NCBI RefSeq assembly: GCF_012933655.1
Contig: NZ_JABBJJ010000056.1
Location: 1-47,121, forward strand
Length of the DNA stretch: 47,121 nt
Direction: 5' to 3'
DNA from: Pyxidicoccus fallax
GTDB taxonomy: Bacteria; Myxococcota; Myxococcia; Myxococcales; Myxococcaceae
Below are positions 1 to 8,080 of the stretch, piece after piece. The notes beneath the pieces were generated by a model, which saw nothing but the letters and a program-made list of their open reading frames with translations, did not search any database and was not told where the DNA came from. Every line of letters starts with the position of its first letter. Position 1 is the stretch's first letter. The translations under genes were made by a program, and so were the position numbers.

Positions 1-32
1 CCCCTCCCCACCTCCCCGGGCCACCGCCTCGC

Positions 33-51
33 TGGAGGAATCATTCCTCCA
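33..51. promoter_or_regulatory. 19-bp near-perfect palindrome
   Basis: TGGAGGAAT, one base, then ATTCCTCCA forms a perfect 9-bp inverted repeat around a single central base. That geometry is typical of a dimeric repressor operator rather than a terminator, because the loop is too short. No gene starts close on the right, so the regulated gene may lie to the left, outside the window. The function is inferred. Confidence 0.35.
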
Positions 52-71
52 CGACGACCCTTCTACCGGAG

Positions 72-270
72 GGGGCTGACATGTCAGGGAGGGTGGAGCC
101 CGCGCCCGGTGAGGACCTGGCGGGTCATCTGGCTCCGTTCCAGCCAGGGGCCGGAAGGGACATGGGAGAGGACTGACATACGAGGGAGGCAGGGCTCGCG
201 ACATGCGAGGGGCTGACATCCAGGGAGGATGGGCCCGCGCCCGGTGAGGGCCTGGCGGGTCATCCGGCTC
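72..270. repeat. Imperfect direct repeat, about 63 bp, two copies
   Basis: The two copies lie at 72-134 and 209-270, about 137 bp apart. Both begin GGGGCTGACAT, continue through a shared CCCGCGCCCGGTGAGG core and end in CTGGCGGGTCATCYGGCTC, with a few substitutions and small indels. Neither copy sits in a recognisable gene. The intervening DNA contains further short CTGACAT and GCGAGG echoes, which suggests repeated local duplication. Confidence 0.6.
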
Positions 271-452
271 GTGCGCCCATCGATACATGGTGGCGAGGCG
301 GAGCAGGTAGCGGCCCATGAAAAGCCGCGGCTGGAGTCATGCGGTGCCGCGGGACGACGGCCTGACCGCAACGGAGGCCGCGAGGGGCATCTGGCTCCAC
401 GCTCGCGACGAGGGTGGGAACCTTCGATGCAGGAGCGATTCGCGCCTCGAAG

Positions 453-498
453 GAGTCAGCGACGGCCCACGGCGGAGGCGGCCACGTCGAGCGCCTTG
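453..498. repeat. Duplicate of the 3' end of the S41 protease gene
   Basis: Bases 453-498 match 2055-2100 at 45 of 46 positions; only 487 versus 2089 differs. Read on the minus strand the segment encodes KALDVAASAVGRR followed by a TGA stop, which is the C-terminus of the S41 protease at 2058-3239. Upstream of this tail the similarity stops abruptly. It is therefore a gene-end fragment, either left from a lost paralogue or copied by recombination. Confidence 0.7.
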
Positions 499-660
499 CA
501 TACGCGTGGGCCTGGGAAGCCCCCTCATGTTCCTTCAGCAGAAGCGCCGCGCCATCTTCATCCGAACCACGACTGTCGGACCACGAGGGGAGCACCCCGC
601 CGCTTCAACCCATCGATGCGTATGCGTCTCATGCCAGCATTCTCTGGGTTTCGGACATGG

Positions 661-1107
661 TCACTCCTCGAGCAGACGCGGTTTCGCCGCGCTCCGGGGT
701 CCCGGGCGGCTCCGCCGCTCGACGGGGCGGTTCTGCAGGCGACGGCCGACATCCGCGATGGCCTGGATGACGGGGACGAGCTCACGCCCGAGCTCGGTGA
801 GCGCGTACTCCGTCGATGGGGGCGTGGTGGGGACGACGGCGCGCGAGACCACGCCCCTGGCCTCCAGCTCTCGCAGGCGTTGACTGAGCACGCGCGCGGA
901 GACCTCCGCGATATCGATGCGGAGCTCGCCGAAGCGCCGGGGTTGGGCGCTCAGGTAGTAGATGACGTGAGGGGCCCACGCACCGCTGAGCAGTTCCATC
1001 GAGCGGTTGAGCGGGCAGTCCTCTCCCGCCTTCGGGCCCTCGCCCCGTCGCCGCACGACGACGTCGGCGGGCGGAGTCGCTCGGTTCTTCCTGACTTTGA
1101 GTGCCAT
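661..1107 (-). CDS. HxlR-family winged-helix transcriptional regulator
   Basis: A 148-residue MarR-like DNA-binding regulator. The start was taken at MALKVRK (ATG at 1107), because the longer open frame upstream runs through the divergent promoter. HxlR hallmarks are the N-terminal EDCPLNRSMELLSGAW segment, with the conserved and often redox-sensing Cys at residue 31, followed by HVIYYLSAQPRRFGEL and SARVLSQRLRELEARGVVSR (recognition helix and start of the wing). The C-terminal 25 residues are basic and probably disordered. It is divergent from an NmrA-like oxidoreductase gene. That arrangement is common for HxlR proteins, which often sense electrophiles and control the adjacent reductase. 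An inverted repeat just upstream of its start may be its operator. Confidence 0.88.
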   Translation of the reverse strand: MALKVRKNRATPPADVVVRRRGEGPKAGEDCPLNRSMELLSGAWAPHVIYYLSAQPRRFGELRIDIAEVSARVLSQRLRELEARGVVSRAVVPTTPPSTEYALTELGRELVPVIQAIADVGRRLQNRPVERRSRPGPRSAAKPRLLEE

Positions 1108-1111
1108 GTCG

Positions 1112-1127
1112 GTAACCGGGAAGTTAC
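1112..1127. promoter_or_regulatory. GTAAC-N6-GTTAC inverted repeat, possible HxlR operator
   Basis: GTAAC (1112-1116) and GTTAC (1123-1127) form a hyphenated inverted repeat 5 to 20 bp upstream of the HxlR start codon. It lies in the 109-bp divergent space shared with the NmrA-like gene. The spacing and symmetry suit a winged-helix dimer. The assignment to HxlR autoregulation is inferred from position. Confidence 0.4.
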
Positions 1128-1216
1128 TGGCAAATGCAGGTGCCTCTCGCAATCGAAGTGACGATGCGTCTCCACGCTCGCTATCGAAGAGGGGAACTCT
1201 TTCGAGGAGCGAGCGG

Positions 1217-2056
1217 ATGTTCGTCGTGACTGGGGCAACGGGCAATGTGGGGCGGGAGCTGGTGCGCACGTTGGCGGCGGAGGGTGAAGAGGTGTTGGCG
1301 GTGGCACGGAAGGCACCCACGGAGCCGCTTCCGCGGCGAGTCCGGCACGTTCAAGCGGACTTGTCCGACCCCGCGTTGCTGGAGCCACTCGTTCGGGACG
1401 CGAAGGGCTTCTTCCTGCTCGTCCCGGGGGGCGGAGAAGGCCTGGCTCCCGAGGCACTTCGGAGGCTTCTGGAGGCCGCGCGCGTCCCCCGCGTGGTGCT
1501 GCTCTCGTCTCAGGGAGTCGCAACCCGGCCCGCCGCGCCCTCCCACGCGCACCTGCGTGCCTTCGAGAGCGTGCTTCGAGACTCCGCTGTTCGTTGGACG
1601 TTCCTGCGGCCGGGGGGATTTGCCTCCAACGCCCTTGCCTGGGCCGCCACCGTGCGCGCCGAACGCAGCGTCGCCGCGCCTTTCGCCGACGTGGCGCTCC
1701 CCGTCGTGGACCCGGCGGACATCGCGGCCGTCGCAGCCAGCGCACTCCGGGAGGACGGGCACGCGAGCAAGGTGTACGAGCTCACCGGGCCAGCCGCCAT
1801 TTCCCCTCGGCAGCAAGCCGCTGTCATCGCACAGGCACTGGGGACTCCGCTGCGCTTCGTGGAATGGAGTCGCGAGGAGGCCAGGGCCATGATGCTGCGG
1901 TTCATGCCCGAGCCCGTCGCCGACGGAACGCTCGACATCCTGGGGACGCCGACGGAGGCCGAGCGGCGCATCAGTCCCGACGTCGAGCGGGTGCTCGGGC
2001 GGCCAGCGCGCCCGTTCTCCGCGTGGGTGGAGCGCAACCTCGCGGCGTTCCGCTGA
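1217..2056 (+). CDS. NmrA-like NAD(P)-binding oxidoreductase
   Basis: A 279-residue atypical short-chain dehydrogenase. The start is at MFVVTGATGNVGREL (ATG 1217), preceded by a GAGG ribosome-binding motif in TTTCGAGGAGCGAGCGG. The Rossmann dinucleotide motif GATGNVGR is at residues 6-13. A VVLLSSQGVATRP strand follows, then RWTFLRPGGFASNALAW, as in the QorB/YtfG and NmrA group. No classical YxxxK is evident, again as in NmrA-type members. Divergence from the HxlR regulator suggests a role in quinone or electrophile reduction. Its stop codon nearly abuts the convergent S41 protease gene. Confidence 0.85.
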   Translation: MFVVTGATGNVGRELVRTLAAEGEEVLAVARKAPTEPLPRRVRHVQADLSDPALLEPLVRDAKGFFLLVPGGGEGLAPEALRRLLEAARVPRVVLLSSQGVATRPAAPSHAHLRAFESVLRDSAVRWTFLRPGGFASNALAWAATVRAERSVAAPFADVALPVVDPADIAAVAASALREDGHASKVYELTGPAAISPRQQAAVIAQALGTPLRFVEWSREEARAMMLRFMPEPVADGTLDILGTPTEAERRISPDVERVLGRPARPFSAWVERNLAAFR

Positions 2057-2057
2057 G

Positions 2058-3239
2058 TCAGCGACGGCCCACGGCGGAGGCGGCCACGCCGAGCGCCTTG
2101 TCGAGCTGCGGGTCCTTCCCGGCGGCGTACGGCAGGGCGTCCGGCACCTCCACGTCCACGGCCACGCCGGAGCCTTCGAGCCGCACGCCGTCCACCTCCA
2201 CGTCCGAGACGGCGAGGTAGAGCAGGTCGCCGGAGGACAGGCGGATGGGCGCGCCCGCGAGCACGGCGCCCGCGGTGCGCTGGCCCACCAGGGTGCCGCG
2301 CTTGTGCTTCTTGAAGGCGAAGGCGACCATCTCCTTGCCGCTGCGGGAGTTGCCGTTGACGAGCAGCACCACCGGCTTGCGCCATGTGGTGGCGCGGGTG
2401 TTGCGCCGCCCGCCGCGGTCGATGCCGGTGAAGAACGGCACCAGCGGGTTGAAGAGGTCGAGGAACTCGGTGTTGCAGCCGCCCCAGCCGTCACGGAAGT
2501 CGATGACCAGCGCGTCGGCGCTCATGAAGGTCTCCGTCAGGGCCATCCGCAGGGCTTCCTGGTGCTCGGTGCCGGCGCACGAGTAGAGGTGCTGGTACGC
2601 CACGCGCTGGCCGCCGCGGTCGACGATGCGCGAGCTGCCGCGCTGGACCTCCAGCCACTCCCTCCTGGGGTTCACCTTGCGCGGGGTGACGGTGAAGGTG
2701 AGGAGCGCGGCGCCCTGGGTGCGCTCGAGGGAGAGGCGGGTGGCCCTGCCGTCGCGGCCGTTGAAGGAGGTGCCAGGGCGGAAGGGCTTTCCCTCGACGG
2801 AGACGATGCGGTCGCCCCGGAGCACGCCAGCCTTCGCGGCGGGGCCTCCGGCGAAGACGTGGCGGACGAAGAAGCCGGCGGGAGTCTCGGCGATGTCCGC
2901 GCCGATGCTGGCGTGCTCGACGCGGGGGAGCCTGAGGAACTCCTGGAAGATGGCGGAGAGGGCCATGTCCCCCACACCGCCGCGCGGGTAGAGGACGGTG
3001 TGCGAGGCGCCCAGCTCCGCGAGAGCCTCATTGGTGCGGCGGGCGAAGTCCTCCGCGCTGGAGGCGGCGGCGCCGTAGCCTTGGTGCTTCGCGGCCCAGG
3101 CCTCGGCCTTCTTCGCGTCGAAGAAGCGGGTGCGGACGCTGTTCACCACCTCGTCGCCGGCCTTCGCGTAGGGGCTCGGGGCCGCGGCGTGGGCCACCGT
3201 GGCGAAGACGGTGCAGACCACCCCCCACAGCGCATTCAT
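2058..3239 (-). CDS. Secreted S41-family peptidase with PDZ domain
   Basis: A 393-residue C-terminal-processing-type serine protease. The start at 3239 follows a strong GGAGGAGG ribosome-binding site, and a Sec signal peptide ends near AHAAA (residue 20). A PDZ domain at about residues 100-190 contains AGGPAAKAGVLRGDRIVSVEG. The S41 core has ALVIDFRDGWGG, then VVLLVNGNSRSGKEMVAFAF, which should carry the catalytic Ser, and GTLVGQRTAGAVL after the Lys-rich segment. The protein probably works in the periplasm or outside the cell on misfolded or tagged proteins. The Ser-Gly-Lys around the nucleophile differs from the usual Ser-Ala-Ser of CtpA, so it belongs to a divergent branch. Its last 13 codons are duplicated at 453-498. 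Confidence 0.88.
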   Translation of the reverse strand: MNALWGVVCTVFATVAHAAAPSPYAKAGDEVVNSVRTRFFDAKKAEAWAAKHQGYGAAASSAEDFARRTNEALAELGASHTVLYPRGGVGDMALSAIFQEFLRLPRVEHASIGADIAETPAGFFVRHVFAGGPAAKAGVLRGDRIVSVEGKPFRPGTSFNGRDGRATRLSLERTQGAALLTFTVTPRKVNPRREWLEVQRGSSRIVDRGGQRVAYQHLYSCAGTEHQEALRMALTETFMSADALVIDFRDGWGGCNTEFLDLFNPLVPFFTGIDRGGRRNTRATTWRKPVVLLVNGNSRSGKEMVAFAFKKHKRGTLVGQRTAGAVLAGAPIRLSSGDLLYLAVSDVEVDGVRLEGSGVAVDVEVPDALPYAAGKDPQLDKALGVAASAVGRR

Positions 3240-3395
3240 GCAGTGCCTCCTCCTTCAAACTTCTTCATGGAACTGAAGGGTCCGGCCCGTGACTGTCGGC
3301 AGGCTACCAGCGCCCACCCTCCGGCGGTGCCACCCGGAAGTCGCACCGGGCCATCACGAGCGGAGGGCCCGGGGGCTGGTTAAGGAAGAGGTCTC

Positions 3396-4037
3396 GTGCT
3401 GGACGCCGCCACCGCCCCCATCCGCCTCGCCCTCGTCGCCGAGGATCCGCTCGCTCGGGGCGCGCTCTCCCGCGCGCTGGGCGACCAGGCGGGCGAGCTG
3501 CTCCTGGTGGCCTCCGGCACGCAGGCGGAGCTGGAGTCCACGCAGGGCGAGGCACCGGACGTGGTGCTGTGGGACACGGGCCTGCGGCTGCCGGACGCGG
3601 ACACGCGCGTGGAGGCGCCGGACCTGGGCGCTCCGGTGCTCGCGCTGGTGGCGGATGAGGCGGCGGGCGAGGTGGCACTGACGGCGGGAGCACGCGGGCT
3701 GCTCTTCCGCGACGTGGGCCCCGCGCCCCTCTCCGCCGCGTTGCTCGCCGTGGCGCGAGGGCTCACCGTGTTCGACCCGGCGCTCATGGAGGTGCGCGCG
3801 GCGCCCCGGGCCACGACGGCGGGCGGCACCGCCAGCCCCGACACGCTCACCCCGCGCGAGCGCGAGGTGCTGGCCCTGCTGGCCGAGGGCCTGTCGAACA
3901 AGGCCATCGCGGACCGGCTCTCCATCAGCGAGCACACGGCCAAGTTCCACGTCAACGCGGTGCTCGCCAAGCTGGGCGTCCAGCGCCGCACCGAGGCCGT
4001 CGTCCGCGCCGCGAGGATGGGCCTCGTCACGCTCTGA
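3396..4037 (+). CDS. LuxR/NarL-type regulator with degenerate receiver domain
   Basis: A 213-residue protein starting at GTG 3396 after AAGGAAGAGG. The C-terminal LuxR HTH is clear: LTPREREVLALLAEGLSNKAIADRL, then ISEHTAKFHVNAVLAKLGV. The N-terminal receiver keeps the acidic pocket (VAEDPLARG) and a phosphoacceptor-like Asp in DVVLWDTGL. The Thr/Ser switch position is Val/Ala (VLALVADE), and the conserved Lys of GYLLKD is Arg (GLLFRD). It may therefore act without phosphorylation or respond to another cue. It ends 28 bp before the MoxR gene in the same direction and is the likely controller of that operon. Confidence 0.86.
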   Translation: MLDAATAPIRLALVAEDPLARGALSRALGDQAGELLLVASGTQAELESTQGEAPDVVLWDTGLRLPDADTRVEAPDLGAPVLALVADEAAGEVALTAGARGLLFRDVGPAPLSAALLAVARGLTVFDPALMEVRAAPRATTAGGTASPDTLTPREREVLALLAEGLSNKAIADRLSISEHTAKFHVNAVLAKLGVQRRTEAVVRAARMGLVTL

Positions 4038-4065
4038 CCGTCCTGGTGATACGCTCCCCACCCGA

Positions 4066-5601
4066 ATGGCCAATCAGGACTGGGTGACGCGCCTGCTGTC
4101 CGGGCGCGCTTCGGCGGACAAGGGGCTCAACGTCCACCTCTCGGAGCGCGACGGGGGCAGCCTCCACGACAAGATGCGGCAGGCGTACTGGTGGATCACC
4201 AACAACGCCGTCATCTGCCCCTACTACGACCTCGAGTTCGGGCCGTCCGCCTCCCTCAAGACGCCCGCGGGTGAGGAGGTCCACCTCCCCGAGGACACCA
4301 GCTACAGCTCCTTCGTCCTCATCCCGCTGCTCACGCTCTTCACCTGCCGCCGCGCGCTGCTCGTGGGCGGCCCCGGGCGCGGCAAGACGACCTCCGCCGT
4401 GCTCATGGCCCTGCTCTCCGGGATGAGCCGCGACGAGGTCCACCGCGGCATCCAGCGCGGCCACCCGCAGCTGTCCATCGCGGACCTGCTCGGCGCGCCC
4501 CTGCCCGCGGACATGCTCAAGGCGGAGGAGATGTCCGCCGTGAAGGTGAGCTGGCGCAAGTGGATTGGCCAGCGCGTCAAAATCATCGACGAGTACAACC
4601 GCATCCCCACCAAGACGCAGTCCGCGCTCCTGTCCCTCATGGCGGAAGGGTACGCGGAGATGATGGACCAGTACGTCTACGCGGGCCGCTCGTCCTGGTT
4701 CCTCACCGCCAACGACGACCAGGGCGGCGGCACCTTCCAGGTCATCGAGGCGCTCAAGGACCGCATCGACGTCGTCGTGCGCGCGGTGCCCTTCAACTCG
4801 GGCTTCATGGACCAGCTCCTCCAGCGCCTGGAGGCGGACAAGTCCCCCGAGGAGCTGCTGCCGAAGGAAATCGTCTTCACCCCTGGCGAGCTGGAGCGCG
4901 CCTACGCCTCCATCCTCGAAATCGAAGTGCCGAAGGAGGTGCTGGAGCGCATCGCCTTCTTCCTCGGGCAGCTCGACTTCTGCCGCCGCGCCTCGCCGCG
5001 CTTCGAGTTCAAGCACAAGGACACGCTGAAGCTCGCCGGGCAGACGGTGGCGGCGGTGTGCAACGAGCAGTGCCCGCTCGACAAGAAGGTGCACCTGTGC
5101 ACGCAGACGGAGAACGGCGTCAGCGTGCGCGCCTACCAGACCATCCTCCACTTCGCGAAGGCGCTGGCCTTCTTCCGCGGCCACTCCGCGGTGGAGCTGG
5201 AGGACTTCCGGCAGATTGCCCCGTGGGTGCTGCACGAGAAGCTGGTGCCCAACACGCGCAGCGCCTTCTTCGAGGCGAAGGACCACCGGCTGCTCCTCCA
5301 GGACCGCGTGGCCTGGATTCGCAACATGTTCGACATGGCCATGGCCCGCTTCGACACGCACCAACCCATCCGCCGCAAGGTGAGCGCCCTGCGCAACGAG
5401 CTGGACAAGGGCCTGTCCGGCGTGGACCTGCGCACCACCGAGAAGCGCATCGCCGCCGTCACCGTGCTGATGAACGACCTGCTCACGAAGCAGGAGCTGT
5501 CCGGCCCCGTCTACGAGGACCTCATCCACCTGAAGTCCATGTACAGCCGCTACCGCAACTACGCGACGTGGCTGAAGGAGAACCCGGGAGGCCGGCCATG
5601 A
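4066..5601 (+). CDS. MoxR-family AAA+ ATPase
   Basis: A 511-residue ATPase. Walker A is GGPGRGKT (residues 101-108), Walker B VKIIDE (171-176), sensor 1 lies in WFLTANDD (about 216), and ALKDRID (about 233) holds the putative arginine finger. MoxR ATPases work with VWA-domain partners as chaperones that insert cofactors or remodel complexes. Here the partner is two genes downstream. The C-terminal 250 residues are longer than in typical 300-350-residue MoxR proteins and contain a conserved-looking helical region (DLRTTEKRIAAVTVLMNDLL). It is translationally coupled to the next gene by an ATGA overlap. Confidence 0.9.
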   Translation: MANQDWVTRLLSGRASADKGLNVHLSERDGGSLHDKMRQAYWWITNNAVICPYYDLEFGPSASLKTPAGEEVHLPEDTSYSSFVLIPLLTLFTCRRALLVGGPGRGKTTSAVLMALLSGMSRDEVHRGIQRGHPQLSIADLLGAPLPADMLKAEEMSAVKVSWRKWIGQRVKIIDEYNRIPTKTQSALLSLMAEGYAEMMDQYVYAGRSSWFLTANDDQGGGTFQVIEALKDRIDVVVRAVPFNSGFMDQLLQRLEADKSPEELLPKEIVFTPGELERAYASILEIEVPKEVLERIAFFLGQLDFCRRASPRFEFKHKDTLKLAGQTVAAVCNEQCPLDKKVHLCTQTENGVSVRAYQTILHFAKALAFFRGHSAVELEDFRQIAPWVLHEKLVPNTRSAFFEAKDHRLLLQDRVAWIRNMFDMAMARFDTHQPIRRKVSALRNELDKGLSGVDLRTTEKRIAAVTVLMNDLLTKQELSGPVYEDLIHLKSMYSRYRNYATWLKENPGGRP

Positions 5602-6425
5602 GCACCTTCGTGGAGGAGCTGGAGGCGAGCGCCCGCGGCCGCTTCGTGCGCTGGGATTCCGCCCTGTGGCAGGAGCTGCTCACCGGCCCCGTGCCCCGGC
5701 TGGGCCAGGAGCTGGCGGCCTCGGGCGATGACCCGGAGAAGTGCGAGGAGCTGCTGCGCACCTACCTGCGCCTGGGCGCCGAGGCCATCGGCCTGGGCTA
5801 CCTCTACCCCGGTAGCGCGGGCCGGAAGAACTTCTTCACCCTCGCCTGGGCGAACCTCATCCCCCGGCTGCTCGCGGAGGTGCCCGAGCCCGAGCGCGCC
5901 GGGGTGCTCGCGCAGCTGTGGAACCTGGGGGAGAACCTGGAGTCCGCGCCACCGTGGGTGCAGCGCATCTTCTATCGCGTGGGGCAGGACCTCTTCTCGC
6001 TGTCGGACATCGAGGCCCGGCTGCGCGAGACGGTGGCCCCCGCCATGGAGCCGCCCGCGAAGCAGCTGGGCGGCGAGGGCACTGTCCACTTCGTGCACCT
6101 GGCGGCCGAGGACAGCCGCTTCCTGCCCGGCCACATGCACTTCCTCGCCCCCACCGTGCTGTGCGTCCACGACCGGCACCGCACCGCCGTGGGCGGGCGC
6201 GAGGCGGCCACGCAGGGCGTGTGGCTGACGGACACGCCCATGCTCCTGGGCGCCATGGGCTGCCGCGAGACGCCCGAGTACACCCTCGACGAGGCGCGGG
6301 CCCTCACCCTGCTGGAGCTGAACGACCCGCGCGTGGACGGGTGGCACACCACCCTCGTCAACGACTGGCGCGCCGCCGCCACGCTGGACACCTCACAGTT
6401 CGTGGTGGTGCTCAACCCGGCATGA
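5598..6425 (+). CDS. Hypothetical protein of the MoxR/VWA operon
   Basis: A 275-residue protein starting at ATG 5598, which overlaps the ATPase stop by 4 nt. I do not recognise the family. It has no signal peptide or membrane segment. The N-terminal half is helical and rich in Leu, Glu and Arg (EELLRTYLRLGAEAIGLGYL, LLAEVPEPERAGVLAQLW). The C-terminal half contains alternating strands around FVHLAAEDSRFLPGHMHFLAPTVL and ends in SQFVVVLNPA. Position between the ATPase and the metallopeptidase/VWA protein suggests an adaptor or substrate-recognition subunit. That role is inferred from context only. Confidence 0.8.
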   Translation: MSTFVEELEASARGRFVRWDSALWQELLTGPVPRLGQELAASGDDPEKCEELLRTYLRLGAEAIGLGYLYPGSAGRKNFFTLAWANLIPRLLAEVPEPERAGVLAQLWNLGENLESAPPWVQRIFYRVGQDLFSLSDIEARLRETVAPAMEPPAKQLGGEGTVHFVHLAAEDSRFLPGHMHFLAPTVLCVHDRHRTAVGGREAATQGVWLTDTPMLLGAMGCRETPEYTLDEARALTLLELNDPRVDGWHTTLVNDWRAAATLDTSQFVVVLNPA

Positions 6426-8080
6426 GCCCGCGCGGCTTCACCCCCGAGCACATCGCTGCGTGCTGGCGCGACGCGCTGGCGCTGTGGGACATCCACGTGC
6501 AGCTCACCCCGCCCGAGCCCCACGTGCCCTTCCTCCCGGGCGCGGACCACGCCAACGAGCCGCTCGCGTACATCGACCTCGCGAAGCGGCAGGTCTTCGT
6601 CCACTTCGAGCTGCTGGCGTCCATGGGCGCCGCCGACAGCCTCACCGCCGTGCTGGCCCACGAGATTGGCCACCACGCGAGATTCCCCCACACGCTCGGC
6701 TGGGACGCGGAGCTGCGGGTGCAGGAGCAGCGGCTCATCCCCGGGCTGAAGCAGTCCCTCACCAACCTCTTCTACGACTTGCAGGTGAACGAGGTGGTGG
6801 GCCGCACGCACGCGGAGCAGCTCGCGGAGGTGTACCGCGGCTTCCAGCGCGCCCGCCCTGGCGACGTGTCGCCGCTGTTCTTCTTCTACCTCGCCATCTA
6901 CGAGGAGCTGTGGGGTCTGGCCGCCGGCACGCTCGCGCCCGCCGCGCAGGAGGCGGAGATGGAGCGCCAGTTCCCCTATGTCCGCACCCAGGCGCGCATG
7001 TTCGCGCAGACCTTCTACGCGCTGCCCACGCCGCGCCTCCAGTTCCTCTACTTCTGCGCCATGTTCATCCGCTACGTCGGTGAACCCCAGAAGCTGGAGT
7101 ACTGCCTGCCCCTGGGCGGAGACGTGTCGCTGCCGGACGTGGACGACCTGGACGCGGCCGTCCACGGCTCCGCGGGCTGGGACGACGCGCTGGAGGACGC
7201 GAAGGAGCGCGGCTGGCTGAGCGGCGGCAGGAGTGGGGATGGGACGGACGCGCTGGACACCATCGACCGCGTCACGCGGCACCTGCCCGGCACGGACAGC
7301 GGGAAGCTGCGGCACGCGCTGGTGTCGCGGCACTACCGGCGGCTGGTGGACCAGCACATCGTGAAGCTGCCCTCCCTGCCCTCGCGCCCGGAGCCGTACC
7401 TGCGCACCCTCCCCGAGGCGTGGGAGTACGGCGACGACCCGTCCACCATCGACTGGACGCTGACGGTGCTGTCCCAGGGCCCGCTGGCGGCGGTGGCGCC
7501 GCTGCGCCGCGAGCTGGAGGCGGACCTGCCCATTCCCTCGGAGCTGGGCGTGCCGTCCGTGGAAATCTACCTGGACACCAGCGGCTCCATGCCCAGCCCC
7601 GAGCACCAGCTCAACGCGATGACGCTGGCCGCGCAGGTGCTGTCCGCCTCGGCCATCCGCAAGAAGGCCACGGTGAAGGGCATCATCTACTCGCACGACA
7701 ATCCCCACGTGTCGCCGTGGATGTACGACGAGGAGACGGCGCGCGACTTCCTGCTGCACTACATCGGCGGGGGCACGTGGTTCCCCTTCCCCCTGCTGGA
7801 GACGCTGTCGCGCGAGCGGCCGGACGCGATGCGCGTCATCATCTCCGACAGCGACTTCCTGGCGAACGTGAGCCAGGGCAATGCCATGGACCTGCTGGTG
7901 GAGGCGACGCGGCGCTCCCGCGCGCTGGTCGCCTTCCTGGCGCTGCCGGACGAACACGGTGTCCGGAAGATATTGGCCCCCGTGCTGCGCGAGCGCCGCT
8001 TCCGCCTCGTGGTGGTGAGGTGGCTGTCGGACTTCGGCCCCGCCGCCGCCGCCCTGTCCCAGGCCCTGCTGGAGAACTGA
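6422..8080 (+). CDS. Metallopeptidase-like and VWA-domain fusion protein (DUF2201-like)
   Basis: A 552-residue protein starting at ATG 6422 (ATGA overlap with the previous stop). The N-terminal half contains HEIGHH (residues 80-85), a zincin HExxH motif, and DLQVNE (119-124), which could supply a third ligand. The C-terminal half is a von Willebrand A domain with a full MIDAS: DTSGSM (385-390), a Thr in YIGGGTWFPFP, and an Asp in VIISDSDF. This domain pair matches the putative metallopeptidase/VWA-like architecture known next to MoxR ATPases. In such systems the ATPase remodels targets that the MIDAS protein recognises; here the peptidase may also cut or test them. No secretion signal is present, so it acts in the cytoplasm. 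Confidence 0.85.
   Translation: MSPRGFTPEHIAACWRDALALWDIHVQLTPPEPHVPFLPGADHANEPLAYIDLAKRQVFVHFELLASMGAADSLTAVLAHEIGHHARFPHTLGWDAELRVQEQRLIPGLKQSLTNLFYDLQVNEVVGRTHAEQLAEVYRGFQRARPGDVSPLFFFYLAIYEELWGLAAGTLAPAAQEAEMERQFPYVRTQARMFAQTFYALPTPRLQFLYFCAMFIRYVGEPQKLEYCLPLGGDVSLPDVDDLDAAVHGSAGWDDALEDAKERGWLSGGRSGDGTDALDTIDRVTRHLPGTDSGKLRHALVSRHYRRLVDQHIVKLPSLPSRPEPYLRTLPEAWEYGDDPSTIDWTLTVLSQGPLAAVAPLRRELEADLPIPSELGVPSVEIYLDTSGSMPSPEHQLNAMTLAAQVLSASAIRKKATVKGIIYSHDNPHVSPWMYDEETARDFLLHYIGGGTWFPFPLLETLSRERPDAMRVIISDSDFLANVSQGNAMDLLVEATRRSRALVAFLALPDEHGVRKILAPVLRERRFRLVVVRWLSDFGPAAAALSQALLEN

Larger units (their letters stand above)
1..660. other. Gene-free region with repeats
   Basis: I see no credible gene here. 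Open frames cross it on both strands, but none has family motifs, a ribosome-binding site and a consistent codon pattern together. It contains a 19-bp palindrome (33-51), an imperfect direct repeat (72-134 and 209-270) and a 46-bp copy of the end of the S41 protease gene (453-498). The HxlR gene ends at its right edge. It looks like decayed or rearranged intergenic DNA. Confidence 0.6.

Noticed and set aside
229-1161. Long plus-strand frame of 310 codons at the left edge
   Set aside because: It crosses repeats and the antisense of the HxlR gene, has no family motif and is very Arg/Pro-rich, as expected of antisense frames in GC-rich DNA.
2304-3383. 359-codon plus-strand frame opposite the S41 protease
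   Set aside because: The minus-strand protease has a signal peptide, PDZ and S41 motifs; the plus frame is only Glu/Gly/Val-rich noise.
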